Source: JANOSH01 sp031415695
GTDB lineage: Bacteria; Actinomycetota; Acidimicrobiia; Acidimicrobiales; Ilumatobacteraceae
Length of the DNA: 64,000 nt
Assembly: GCA_031415695.1 (NCBI GenBank)
Contig: JANOSH010000046.1
Span: forward strand, 62,001-126,000
Direction of reading: 5' to 3'
Within the stretch, counting starts at the first letter, position 1. Each line of letters opens with the position of its first letter. This document shows positions 43,080 to 51,639 of the stretch, one piece after another. The notes under the pieces were generated by a model. That model was not told the DNA's origin, did not search any database, and saw only the letters and a program-made list of their open reading frames with translations. Both the position numbers and the translations under genes were made by a program.

Positions 43080-45155
43080 GTGGCTGCCATAAACGAGGTC
43101 ACCGACCTTGCGGTCGAGGGTGCTGTCGCGGTCATTACGCTGAATTCTCCCCCCGTGAACGCGCTGAGTTCTACGGTTCGTGACGGCCTCTACGAGGCGT
43201 TCGAGGCCGCCATAGCCGACCCTGCGGCCACGGCCATCGTGCTCATCTGTGCGGGCCGTACCTTTATTGCCGGGGCCGACATCTCAGAGTTTGGTGGAGC
43301 TGCCAAGGGGGCCAGCCTGTTCGAAGTTCAAAACATGATGGAGAGCTCGTCCAAACCGGTCGTAGCCGCAATTCATGGCACGGCGTTGGGCGGCGGGCTC
43401 GAAGTTGCGTTGTGTGCGCACTACCGTATTGCGGTGCCTAGCGCTAAGTGCGGCCTGCCCGAAGTGAACCTCGGTTTGTTGCCGGGGGCGGGAGGAACCC
43501 AGCGGCTGCCCCGTATCGCCGGGGCTCGTCGTGCGCTCGACATGATGATCACCGGTTCGCATGTCGCAGCCGCAGACTGTCTTGCGATGGGGCTGGTCGA
43601 TGCTTTGGCGGGCGAAGGAACACTGCGAGCCGATGCCATTGCGTATGCCGAGCAAATGGCGGCCGAGGGCGCACCGCTCACAAAGATCAGCGATCGCAGC
43701 GTCCCTGAACCAATGACAGTCGACGAGTTCGCGGCGTTCCGCACGGCGAACGCCAAGAAGTTCCGCGGCTTCAAAGCTCCGGAGGCCATCATCAAGTGCG
43801 TCGAAGCGGCGGTGAGTCTTCCGTTTGCCGAGGGCATGGCAGCCGAACGCGCCCTGTTCGGCCCGCTCGTTGCCAGTTCCGAGTCAGCGGCGCAGCGATA
43901 CGTGTTCTTCGCCGAGCGTGAGGTGTGGAAGATCCCCGGCATTCCGGCCGACACTGCCACCATCCCCGTTGCATCGGTCGGCGTGATCGGCGCGGGCACG
44001 ATGGGCGGCGGCATTGCTATGAACTTCGTCAATGCTGGCATTCCTGTCACCATCGTCGAAACCAAACAAGACGCTCTCGATCGCGGGCTTGCCGTTGTGC
44101 GGGCCAACTACGAACGCAGTGCCAGAAACGGGCGCTTCCCGCTCGCCGACGTCGAACGACGCATGGGCCTCATCACCGGGTCATTGTCACTCGATGACTT
44201 TGCCGATGTCGACCTTGTCATCGAAGCAGTGTTCGAGCGCATGGATATCAAGAAAGAGGTGTTCACCAAGCTCGACGCCATCTGCAAGCCCGGTGCCATT
44301 TTGGCCACGAACACCAGCGCGCTGAACATCGACGAGATTGCGTCGGTCACCACCCGGCCCGAGTCGGTCATTGGCCTGCACTTCTTCTCACCGGCCAACG
44401 TCATGCGCCTTATCGAAGTAGTTCGAGCCGATCACACCTCGAACGAGGTCATCAATACCTCGATGCAGATGTCCAAAAAGATCGGCAAGATCGCCGCGCT
44501 TGTTGGCGTGTGTCCGGGGTTTGTCGGCAACCGAATGCTGGCGCAACGAGCCCGAGAAGCCCAGGCACTTATCGAGGAAGGCGCAATGCCATGGGAGGTC
44601 GATGAAGCACTCTACGAGTTTGGCTTTGCCATGGGTCCGTTCCAGATGAGCGATCTGGCCGGGCTCGACATTGGGTGGGTTAAGGAGAACTCGGCGGGCC
44701 TAACGATTCGTGATCGGCTGTGCGAACTCGATCGGCGGGGCCAAAAAAATGGAGCCGGGTATTACGACTACGATGCCAACCGAAACCAGTCGCCGTCGCC
44801 GGTCACCGAAGCCATCGTGCGCGAGTTCGCGGCCAAGAGCGGCAAACCGGCGCGTACGTTTACTAGTGCCGAGATTGTCGAGCGGCTCGTGTATCCAATG
44901 ATCAATGAGGGTGCCAAGATCTTGGAGGAAGGCAAGGCCATTCGGTCATCCGACATCGACATCATCTGGATCAACGGATACAACTGGCCGGCCTACCGGG
45001 GCGGCCCAATGTTCTACGCCGACCACATCGGCCTCGATACCATCTTTGCGCGCCTCACGGAACTCGAAGCTCAATCAGGTCCGCAGTGGAAGCCGGCGCC
45101 GCTGCTCGAACGTCTTGCCAACGAAGGCAAGGGTTTCGCCAGTTACCGCCGCTAA
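43080..45155 (+). CDS. Bifunctional enoyl-CoA hydratase / 3-hydroxyacyl-CoA dehydrogenase (FadB/FadJ-like)
   Basis: A 691-residue fused beta-oxidation enzyme. Residues 1-190: crotonase domain, with AGRTFIAGADISEFGG and PVVAAIHGTALGGGLEVALC, and the catalytic Glu region LPEVNLGLLPGAGGTQRLP. Residues about 300-480: NAD domain (ASVGVIGAGTMGGGIAMNFV; GLHFFSPANVMRLIEVV with the catalytic His). Residues about 480-690: helical C-terminal domains. GTG 43080 is the start; a frame open from 42852 overlaps the dehydrogenase and is not supported. It follows the ACAD gene by 2 bp, so the two perform successive beta-oxidation steps. Confidence 0.93.
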   Translation: MAAINEVTDLAVEGAVAVITLNSPPVNALSSTVRDGLYEAFEAAIADPAATAIVLICAGRTFIAGADISEFGGAAKGASLFEVQNMMESSSKPVVAAIHGTALGGGLEVALCAHYRIAVPSAKCGLPEVNLGLLPGAGGTQRLPRIAGARRALDMMITGSHVAAADCLAMGLVDALAGEGTLRADAIAYAEQMAAEGAPLTKISDRSVPEPMTVDEFAAFRTANAKKFRGFKAPEAIIKCVEAAVSLPFAEGMAAERALFGPLVASSESAAQRYVFFAEREVWKIPGIPADTATIPVASVGVIGAGTMGGGIAMNFVNAGIPVTIVETKQDALDRGLAVVRANYERSARNGRFPLADVERRMGLITGSLSLDDFADVDLVIEAVFERMDIKKEVFTKLDAICKPGAILATNTSALNIDEIASVTTRPESVIGLHFFSPANVMRLIEVVRADHTSNEVINTSMQMSKKIGKIAALVGVCPGFVGNRMLAQRAREAQALIEEGAMPWEVDEALYEFGFAMGPFQMSDLAGLDIGWVKENSAGLTIRDRLCELDRRGQKNGAGYYDYDANRNQSPSPVTEAIVREFAAKSGKPARTFTSAEIVERLVYPMINEGAKILEEGKAIRSSDIDIIWINGYNWPAYRGGPMFYADHIGLDTIFARLTELEAQSGPQWKPAPLLERLANEGKGFASYRR

Positions 45156-45173
45156 ACGTGATCTCGCCGGGGG

Positions 45174-45179
45174 TAGGGT
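45174..45179 (+). promoter_or_regulatory. Putative -10 box, alcohol dehydrogenase homologue
   Basis: TAGGGT is followed by 7 nt and ATG 45187, a leaderless arrangement in the 31-bp gap after the FadB-like gene. Confidence 0.4.
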
Positions 45180-45186
45180 CAGTCAC

Positions 45187-46323
45187 ATGTCCACGCACCC
45201 TCGCTCCGCACTGGCATTGCACTCCCTCGTTGCCGCCGATGGACAGTTGACGCTGTCGCTCGTCGACGTATCCGTCGCCGACCCGAACGACAACGAGGTT
45301 GTAGTTCGTATTGAGGCGACCCCCATCAACCCGTCGGATCTGGGCATGCTGCTAGCCGGCGCCGATCTCGCCACGTTCGAAGCCGCGGGCAACGAAGAAC
45401 GCCCGGTGATTACTGCCACGATCCCGGCCGCAGCGCTACGAGGTTTGGCCGGACGTTTCGACCAGCCAATGCCCGTTGGCAACGAGGGGGCCGGTGTCGT
45501 TGTTGCCGCCGGATCATCGCCTGCGGCACAGGCGTTACTTGGCCGAACCGTCGGTGTTCTGGGCGGGGCCATGTACGCCCAGTATCGAACACTGCATGTC
45601 TCCCAATGCCTGGCGCTTCCTGACGGAACTCCCCCGGCCCTCGGCGCATCGTGTTTCGTCAACCCGCTGACGGCGTTAGGCATGGTTGAAACAATGCGTC
45701 TTGAAGGGCACACGGCGCTCGTGCACACGGCGGCGGCGTCAAACCTCGGACAGATGCTCAACAAGATCTGCCAGGAAGATGGTGTGCAACTTGTGAATAT
45801 CGTGCGGTCGGCCGAGCAGGAAGCCTTGCTGCGAGGAATCGGTGCGACATTCGTGTGTAACTCAGCAGCGTCAACGTTCATGGCCGACCTTGTGGACGCC
45901 TGCACTGCAACCGGAGCGACGCTCGCCTTCGACGCTACCGGTGGCGGCAAGCTTGCCGGCCAGATCCTCACTGCCATGGAAGCAGCGCTCAACGCCAGCG
46001 CCGCCGAGTTCAACCGGTACGGCTCGGCCACCCACAAGCAGGTGTATATCTACGGCGGGCTCGATCGAGGCGCTACAGAGTTCAACCGTTCATTCGGCAT
46101 GGCCTGGTCGATCGGTGGATGGCTGCTCACCCCGTTCCTGCAAAAGGTCGGCCCGGCCGCTGTTCAGGCATTGAAAGACCGCGTGGTATCGGGGCTGGCA
46201 GCGACGTTCGCAAGCCACTACACCAGTGAAGTATCGCTTCGTGGGGCGCTGAGCCTTGACGCAATCTCGGTCTACGCCAAGCAGGCGACCGGCGAGAAGT
46301 TCTTGATCAACCCCAGCCTCTAG
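45187..46323 (+). CDS. MDR-family (quinone oxidoreductase-like) zinc-type dehydrogenase homologue
   Basis: A 378-residue medium-chain dehydrogenase/reductase. The catalytic-domain opening VVVRIEATPINPSDLGMLL and PMPVGNEGAGVVVAAGSSP fit quinone oxidoreductases; the NADPH domain carries EGHTALVHTAAASNLGQML. No zinc-binding cysteine cluster is seen. A middle segment and a C-terminal extension (FNRYGSATHKQVYIYGGLD) are characteristic of a large actinobacterial/proteobacterial clade acting on enones or 2-enoyl substrates. It may be reductive partner to the preceding beta-oxidation genes. Overlaps the convergent ketosynthase by 4 bp. Confidence 0.85.
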   Translation: MSTHPRSALALHSLVAADGQLTLSLVDVSVADPNDNEVVVRIEATPINPSDLGMLLAGADLATFEAAGNEERPVITATIPAAALRGLAGRFDQPMPVGNEGAGVVVAAGSSPAAQALLGRTVGVLGGAMYAQYRTLHVSQCLALPDGTPPALGASCFVNPLTALGMVETMRLEGHTALVHTAAASNLGQMLNKICQEDGVQLVNIVRSAEQEALLRGIGATFVCNSAASTFMADLVDACTATGATLAFDATGGGKLAGQILTAMEAALNASAAEFNRYGSATHKQVYIYGGLDRGATEFNRSFGMAWSIGGWLLTPFLQKVGPAAVQALKDRVVSGLAATFASHYTSEVSLRGALSLDAISVYAKQATGEKFLINPSL

Positions 46324-48230
46324 ACCCCGTGCCATTGATGGGTCATGGCAAGGTTCAGCGAACTGCCCCGGGTAACGCGCGTGCGTAGTTCGCGTTGTTC
46401 GCGGTCACGCCTGATCTCGGGCCAGCGTTCCAAATAGTCGGACAACACAACGGGGTCGGGGTTGTAGCGACTGAACGCCTCGGCGTTTGCTGAACGCAGG
46501 GCGACGGCCGCGTTGTAGCCGCCAAATCCTTGAGTGGCGCACAGAGCGCCCCCGTCGACATTCCCGCGAACGGGGGCTGCTGCCAACTCGAACCGCTCGG
46601 CCGCCGGACCGAGTTCAGGGTCGAGGCGGCGTAACGTTGGCGCACCGACAGCCGGGCGGCCCAGCAGATACTGAATGGCCTGAGATACCGATTTGAGCCC
46701 GGTCTCACCCATGGTGTGCCCGTCGCCAACGGCCTTCGGGGTACCGACGACTATCGTTTTTGGTGCGCCCCGATACCCCTGTCGTTGCGCCGCCACATCG
46801 AGCGCCACTGCTGCTGTGGCGAGATCGGTTTTCGAGTTCGTTCGTGTGCCCGTAGCGTGTGCGACGAGGTAGCCGAAATCGTTGACACCGTACCCATGAC
46901 CCAGCCAAGCGAGGTCGAGCGCATGGACCAACGCGTTTTCTCCTCCAAACCCCACACCGGCGAAGTGCGCCTTGCCACCGGCCTCGGCACTTTGACCCCA
47001 CCCGACGATGATCGAGGTGATATCGAGGTGGTTACGCAGGGCGAAATCCAGCGTGGTAATCAACAGACCCGAGCCACCTTCACCGATTACCGTGCCGCTG
47101 GCATCGACGTCGAAGGGTGCAAGGGCTTGGGCGACGGGGCGTTGCTCAGTGGGTGATCGGCCCGCGTTCACGGCGTCGAGCTTGGTCCGAGTTGCCAACG
47201 CCGACGGCCCAAACGCGTCGAGCAGCGCCCAATGAGGACGCAACCCAGCGTCGGCCGCGGTCCACAACACCATGTTCGGGCGACGGTAGCCCGGATAATC
47301 GAACAACATCTGGGGCGCTATCTCGCACAACGCAATCAGGCTGGCAGCACACGCGCCAATGACATTGAGCGGTGTCTGGGGCACGCGAGACATGCCAGAG
47401 GCCGAACGCAGCGTCTCGAGCAGCGCAGGGTTTTTGGATGACCGGCCGAGCGGGTAGGACGGCGCAAGCATCGTCGAGATGAGGGCCGGACCATGCGAGG
47501 TAAGCGATGCTGCGAGACGAACGGCAAACGTGTCTCGCACAACTTCACCAGAGATACCAAGTACATCAACCCCTCGCAATTCCGCCAGCGAATCGAGGCC
47601 TTGGAACGCCGCTCCGGCCACCACCCGAAAATCGTACGGATCAGGTAGCAAACTCGACAGCGGTTTGGGCAGCGCCGCAAGCGCGCCCAGGCCGGCGTAC
47701 GCGAACAACTGCGCCTGCAAAGACGGGCCGAGACGGGGATCGTCGTCGAACAACCCGTACATGTCCTTCAGCGGCGAGTCTCTGATGTCCCGGAAGGTCA
47801 AACCAGCGAGCCGTCGCAGGCCGCCATCGGCCAAGTCGTGAGGCAAGCTGGCGGCGATGTCGGTGACCACGCCGTCGCCAAACCCACTGAGCTCATCGAT
47901 GAACCGAATGCCTAGGTTTGCCCGTAGACGGCGACCGTGTTTCTGCTCGATATCGTCGAACGCTGCGTTGTCGCCCGGTTGCCAACTAGCCGTGACCGAA
48001 CCGTTGGCGTTCGGTGCGAGATCAACAAGCCCGGCATCGAAGGCCGCAAGCGCTATGAACTCAGGTGCGTTGGCGACCAGAGCGAGGTAGGTCTGGGTCG
48101 TACCCACCGCCGATAGCGAACATGGGGTACCAATCGTTACTAGGACATTTTCAGGACGGAGCAACGCAACTCCATGTGCAGGCAGGTGGCAACTCACACG
48201 GTATCCCTTGGGCAATGATCGCTTCGGCAT
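46320..48230 (-). CDS. Stand-alone long beta-ketoacyl synthase (thiolase fold)
   Basis: A 636-residue ketosynthase-like protein. The catalytic Cys is in NVIGACAASLIALCE, the first His in YLVAHATGTRTNSKTDLATA and the second His in VGDGHTMGETGLKS, so the Cys-His-His triad is kept. It is longer than FabF (about 410), mainly through insertions in the first half. The motif opening VLVTIGTPCSLSAVGTTQT is the usual beta-strand/loop. No acyltransferase or ACP domain is present, so it may condense acyl-CoA or acyl-ACP made elsewhere. The start is uncertain: ATG 48230 lacks good signals, while another minus frame starts at 48264 with a TACCGT box. Convergent with the dehydrogenase homologue. Confidence 0.85.
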   Translation of the reverse strand: MPKRSLPKGYRVSCHLPAHGVALLRPENVLVTIGTPCSLSAVGTTQTYLALVANAPEFIALAAFDAGLVDLAPNANGSVTASWQPGDNAAFDDIEQKHGRRLRANLGIRFIDELSGFGDGVVTDIAASLPHDLADGGLRRLAGLTFRDIRDSPLKDMYGLFDDDPRLGPSLQAQLFAYAGLGALAALPKPLSSLLPDPYDFRVVAGAAFQGLDSLAELRGVDVLGISGEVVRDTFAVRLAASLTSHGPALISTMLAPSYPLGRSSKNPALLETLRSASGMSRVPQTPLNVIGACAASLIALCEIAPQMLFDYPGYRRPNMVLWTAADAGLRPHWALLDAFGPSALATRTKLDAVNAGRSPTEQRPVAQALAPFDVDASGTVIGEGGSGLLITTLDFALRNHLDITSIIVGWGQSAEAGGKAHFAGVGFGGENALVHALDLAWLGHGYGVNDFGYLVAHATGTRTNSKTDLATAAVALDVAAQRQGYRGAPKTIVVGTPKAVGDGHTMGETGLKSVSQAIQYLLGRPAVGAPTLRRLDPELGPAAERFELAAAPVRGNVDGGALCATQGFGGYNAAVALRSANAEAFSRYNPDPVVLSDYLERWPEIRRDREQRELRTRVTRGSSLNLAMTHQWHGV

Positions 48231-48274
48231 GCTCGAGCAGGTCCCCCGAGCCGACCCCGGCCATCAGCTGACGG

Positions 48275-48280
48275 TAACGT
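48275..48280 (+). promoter_or_regulatory. Putative -10 box, VOC gene
   Basis: TAACGT is 6 nt before ATG 48287. Overlapping it on the minus strand is TACCGT, 6 nt before an ATG at 48264, so two facing promoters share this point. Confidence 0.4.
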
Positions 48281-48286
48281 CGGCTT

Positions 48287-48703
48287 ATGGCCATTGCATT
48301 GTCGAAGCCCGCCGTTGATCTCGGCATCGTCATTCGAGACAGCGAAGCGTCGCTGGCGTTCTACCGAGACTTGCTGGGGTTTCGGTTCGAGGCCACCATC
48401 GCGATGCCTATCGGCTCGGGTGTCATGCACCGACTGTGGTGCGGAGACAGCCTCATCAAACTTGTACGGTTCGACGAGGTTCCTACGGCAAGCGCCCCGC
48501 CCGGTGGTATCGCCGGAGGAACCGGCTTTCGCTATCTGACGATTCACGCCGCCAACCTGGCCGAGGTCATGGCCGAGTGCAAAGCAGCGGGCGTGACGAT
48601 TGTTACGCCACCGCGAGAAATACGCCCCGGCGTCACCATCGGCATGGTCGAAGATCCCGATGGCAACGTGGTCGAGTTCGTCGACTACGGCACGCCCACC
48701 TAA
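48287..48703 (+). CDS. VOC/glyoxalase family protein
   Basis: A 138-residue vicinal-oxygen-chelate fold protein with two beta-alpha-beta-beta-beta modules: DLGIVIRDSEASLAFYRDLL at the N-terminus and GVTIGMVEDPDGNVVEFVD at the C-terminus, with the metal-binding Glu in VVEFVDYG. It could be a methylmalonyl-CoA epimerase-, dioxygenase- or glyoxalase-like enzyme; a metal-site survey cannot decide. Divergent from the ketosynthase. No RBS, leaderless promoter likely. Confidence 0.85.
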   Translation: MAIALSKPAVDLGIVIRDSEASLAFYRDLLGFRFEATIAMPIGSGVMHRLWCGDSLIKLVRFDEVPTASAPPGGIAGGTGFRYLTIHAANLAEVMAECKAAGVTIVTPPREIRPGVTIGMVEDPDGNVVEFVDYGTPT

Positions 48704-48893
48704 GAGATTTGGCGGATTCTGCCGTCGGTCCCCCACCCACAGGTGCTCTCAAGCCTCATCTGCTTGTGTGGGTTTGTCAACCTGATTTTAGCTGTGAGTG
48801 CGTCTCGATATTTCGATCGAACCTCGAACACGCAGGGCGAACGGAGGTGGGATTACTCATACACGCTCCTCAGTCTCGCCGACGCAAAACGGA

Positions 48894-48922
48894 TTGACAC
48901 CGACCATTGGATAGCCCACAAT
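48894..48922 (+). promoter_or_regulatory. Sigma70-type promoter of toxin-antitoxin operon
   Basis: TTGACA (48894-48899), 17-nt spacer, CACAAT (48917-48922), then 7 nt to ATG 48930. No Shine-Dalgarno is present, so the antitoxin mRNA is likely leaderless. The preceding 200 bp (48704-48893) holds no recognisable gene. Confidence 0.5.
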
Positions 48923-48929
48923 TATAGGC

Positions 48930-49214
48930 ATGTCGACTACTACATCGTTAGCGGACGCCAAGAATCGGCTCAGTGAAATCGTGCAGTCGGCTATGGCGAC
49001 TCATGAGCGGGTAACGATTACCAAGAACGGCCGACCGGCAGTCGTGTTGATTTCGGTGGACGACCTTGAGTCACTCGAGGAGACCCTGGCTATTTTGTCG
49101 GACCCAGCGCTGATGCAACAGATTCGCGACGGCGAGTCCGCGCTCGATGACGGGGATTTCGTTGGGGAGGCCGAACTGCGCGCCGATTTGGCCCATCGTC
49201 GAACGGCTTCGTGA
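48930..49214 (+). CDS. Phd/YefM-type antitoxin
   Basis: A 94-residue antitoxin: SLADAKNRLSEIVQSAMATH (Phd/YefM-type DNA-binding start) and RVTITKNGRPAVVLISVDDL, a classic Phd/YefM signature, with an acidic, disordered tail that neutralises the toxin. It overlaps the RelE toxin gene by 1 bp (TGATG) and would autoregulate its own promoter at 48894. Fits an RNA-interferase toxin-antitoxin pair. Confidence 0.9.
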   Translation: MSTTTSLADAKNRLSEIVQSAMATHERVTITKNGRPAVVLISVDDLESLEETLAILSDPALMQQIRDGESALDDGDFVGEAELRADLAHRRTAS

Positions 49215-49474
49215 TGTACGACGTTCGGATCGCGTCGCCTGCGCGACGGGATCTGAACAAGCTGCCCGAGGCCGTCGCCGCGGCGGCGGTGGACTTCATA
49301 TTTGGCCCGCTGGCCGAGAACCCGCAACGACTGGGCAAGATGCTCAGCAACGAGCTATTGGGGCGTTACAGCGCACGGCGCGGGCAATATCGGATCATCT
49401 ATCGTATCGATGACACGCTGATCCTTGTCGAGGTCATCGCTGTAGCGCACCGACGTGACGCGTACCGACGTTAG
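49214..49474 (+). CDS. RelE/ParE superfamily toxin
   Basis: An 86-residue RelE-type toxin: MYDVRIASPARRDLNKLPEA, PQRLGKMLSNELLGRYSARR and GQYRIIYRIDDTLILVEVIA, the usual RelE core, plus a basic RRDAYRR tail. Start ATG 49214 overlaps the antitoxin stop; a GTG three bases earlier is possible. As a ribosome-dependent mRNA nuclease it would inhibit translation when the antitoxin is degraded. It marks the beginning of the accessory, eroding region to 61.5 kb. Confidence 0.9.
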   Translation: MYDVRIASPARRDLNKLPEAVAAAAVDFIFGPLAENPQRLGKMLSNELLGRYSARRGQYRIIYRIDDTLILVEVIAVAHRRDAYRR

Positions 49475-49532
49475 GTCGAGCCAGCTAGTGCAACGGTGGC
49501 TTGCACAGCCGCCGGGTTATCAAACCGTGTAG

Positions 49533-49667
49533 CCGGCAGGTTCACACCACCAGCTTGTCGTTGCACCGACCGGTGGCATCACGTTCGAGGAAGCTCAGCG
49601 CTCGTTGCGGCTCTTCATCGATGAAGTCATGCCCCGGGTCAGTGGCATCTTGCAGCCAGCAGGGTAG
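49533..49667 (+). pseudogene. C-terminal remnant of LLM (luciferase-like) flavin oxidoreductase
   Basis: A 44-codon frame, in a phase different from the longest open frame here, ends VAPTGGITFEEAQRSLRLF then IDEVMPRVSG. This matches the very C-terminus of bacterial luciferase-family flavin/F420 oxidoreductases, whose last helix has this E-E-A-x-x-S-L-x-L-F pattern. A stop codon (49530-49532) begins the frame and nothing of the 300 upstream residues is present, so it is a fragment of a lost gene. Short, hence only moderate confidence. Confidence 0.6.
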
Positions 49668-49678
49668 GTCGTGTCCGT

Positions 49679-50533
49679 CTACTTGTCGTCTTGTTTGAGC
49701 GCGGTATCAATCGACAGTGCCGATGCCACGATCAACGAGTTCAACGGTTCGGGCTGGCGTTGATGAATCTGCACGACGTAGTTGTCGGCCGTCGTGAATA
49801 CTGCCTTGCCGAGACCCTCCCAGGTTTTGGTTACTCGCGCCACTTCCTGACCCGAGGCATCTTCGATCCGAAAATTCCACGCTCGCCAGTTTTCGGCCTT
49901 GATTGCACCGAGGCGCTGGCCTTGTGATTCGAGCCCGAAATGAATCTTGCCGAACATGTTCTCTTGCACGATTCGCCCGATCTCGACGTCGTTGGCGTTC
50001 GAGACGATGACCGTCGATTTGATCAACTTTGCCGGCCGGGTTATCCGAAGCAGCACACCACCTTGGGGTGAGGTGACCTCGTATTTGTGTGTCAGGAACT
50101 GATCGACGTTGGATACGAGCCGCAACATCTTCTTCGCCGTGCTTTGGCCCACCTGGTTCACGGCAGCAACCTGCTGCCCGGCCTGATTGAACACCGCATA
50201 TTGGTTGTTGAGCTCGATAATTTTGGCCTTCTGGTTCACCACGAGAATCGGCTCGTCAAAGATCGTGCCACCACCGCCGGCGCCCGGGTTCGTGATGCCC
50301 GCACCTCGGTGGCCAGACGCGGAAATCTGCTGGCCGATCCGGGCGGCATCGTTCTTGTCGCCAAAACCGAGCGCGGCATCGAGCCGATCGCCCGTCGGCG
50401 CCGGCATCTGCATCGGGTCGGACCCTGTGACTCCTTGGTTACTGACGTGCTCGGTCCACGCCGCGCCATCCCAGTAGCGCACCTCGTGACGTCCGAGGGG
50501 ATCTGGATACCAATTCGCAGGTGTTTGACTCAT
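49679..50533 (-). CDS. DUF2510 and phospholipid-scramblase-like (LURP-one type) protein
   Basis: A 284-residue protein. N-terminal DUF2510 motif: PANWYPDPLGRHEVRYWDGAAWTEHVS, with the W-Y-P-D and W-T pattern; then a glycine-rich linker (NPGAGGGG); then a tubby/LURP-one-like barrel (about 95-284) with repeated strands such as EPILVVNQKAKIIELNNQY. It is often called scramblase-like, but activity in bacteria is unproven. Start ATG 50533 is preceded by TTG and GTC codons in frame. The LPG synthase-like membrane protein follows upstream by 10 bp on the same strand, suggesting a shared operon linked to membrane lipid handling. Confidence 0.8.
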   Translation of the reverse strand: MSQTPANWYPDPLGRHEVRYWDGAAWTEHVSNQGVTGSDPMQMPAPTGDRLDAALGFGDKNDAARIGQQISASGHRGAGITNPGAGGGGTIFDEPILVVNQKAKIIELNNQYAVFNQAGQQVAAVNQVGQSTAKKMLRLVSNVDQFLTHKYEVTSPQGGVLLRITRPAKLIKSTVIVSNANDVEIGRIVQENMFGKIHFGLESQGQRLGAIKAENWRAWNFRIEDASGQEVARVTKTWEGLGKAVFTTADNYVVQIHQRQPEPLNSLIVASALSIDTALKQDDK

Positions 50534-50542
50534 GACCAAACC

Positions 50543-51610
50543 CTATGACAGCTCGCGATCATCATGTCGGCGGCCGCTGGCGCGAGGACGAGGCCTGGAA
50601 GCGTAGACGGCGAGGCCAAGAACTAGCGGGAACCAATGGCTGAACAATCGCCATCCCAAAACGCTCGCTGTAGCTGGCAGTATCGGCATGCCCTGAGCGA
50701 CGAGCGCCGCGGTCATGGTTGCCTCGACAACACCCAATCCACCGGGTGTCAGCGGCACCGCGGCCGCAAGTTGGCCAACAACAAACGCCAGCGGCAACCC
50801 GGCGATCGGCGTACGTTCTTCCATCGCCAACGCAATGGCGGCGAGCGCCGCTAGGTCGAACAGCCAGCTTGCCAACGCCCAACAAGTGGCGGACCGCAGC
50901 CCGGGTCGCGCTGAAGCCAGTTCGTTGAGCCCAGAAACCCCACGCGCCGCTGCCGCTGCCAGCACGTCGGGTCGAATCAGGTGACGCAACCAACCTCGGG
51001 CGACGAGTTCGGTCGCTGCGTATACGAGCCGAGCGATTCGCTGCGGGCTGCGAAGAATTGGCCGAAGGAGCAGCACGGCCACCCCGATCGACGCCGCGAA
51101 GACTGCGACCCCCACTGCGAACGGTTCGGCGTTACCCGTGACGATGGCGATAAGCGACGACACCGGTAGCAGCGCGGCCAAAACGGCCGTCGACAACAAG
51201 CCCCCCGCCGCTAGTCCGGCGAGCCCCAGAGCCAGGTCCTGTCGCCCTACCTGCAACATCCGAACGCTGAACGGTAGGGCAACGGTCGTACCTCCGGGCA
51301 GTACCTTTCCGAGCGCAGTGCTCGCAAGATCAACGCGATAAACAAGCCCGCGACCCGCTCGGCACCCAACACCTCGAAGCGACGCCACAATCAACTCGGC
51401 GTGCGAACACAGATTTCCAAGCTCAAGCACCAGGGCCAACAGCACCACCCACCAGCGCACGTCGATAAGGGCTCGACCGGCGTCGGCGAAAACGTCGAGG
51501 CGGGAAGCGACCACCCAGACCACCACGCCGACTAGGACAAGCTCGGCAATGTGCAGCAATCGGTGACGCAGCCTGTGCACGGCCCTTGAAGCTATCTGAC
51601 ACCCGATCAC
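50543..51610 (-). CDS. Lysylphosphatidylglycerol synthase-type membrane (UPF0104) protein
   Basis: A 355-residue integral membrane protein with about eight hydrophobic segments and the family signature VPLTPGGLGVVEATMTAAL near residue 290. The UPF0104/AglD-LPG-synthase TM family flips or modifies lipids; it lacks the soluble aminoacyl-transferase domain of true MprF, so it is a flippase-like or hypothetical membrane protein. Its stop lies 9 bp from the start of the DUF2510 gene, so they are likely one operon. Divergent from the flavin monooxygenase at 51640 (29-bp gap). Confidence 0.85.
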   Translation of the reverse strand: MIGCQIASRAVHRLRHRLLHIAELVLVGVVVWVVASRLDVFADAGRALIDVRWWVVLLALVLELGNLCSHAELIVASLRGVGCRAGRGLVYRVDLASTALGKVLPGGTTVALPFSVRMLQVGRQDLALGLAGLAAGGLLSTAVLAALLPVSSLIAIVTGNAEPFAVGVAVFAASIGVAVLLLRPILRSPQRIARLVYAATELVARGWLRHLIRPDVLAAAAARGVSGLNELASARPGLRSATCWALASWLFDLAALAAIALAMEERTPIAGLPLAFVVGQLAAAVPLTPGGLGVVEATMTAALVAQGMPILPATASVLGWRLFSHWFPLVLGLAVYASRPRPRASGRRHDDRELS

Positions 51611-51639
51611 GCCTACGTCATCCCTGATAGGAAGTAGTG

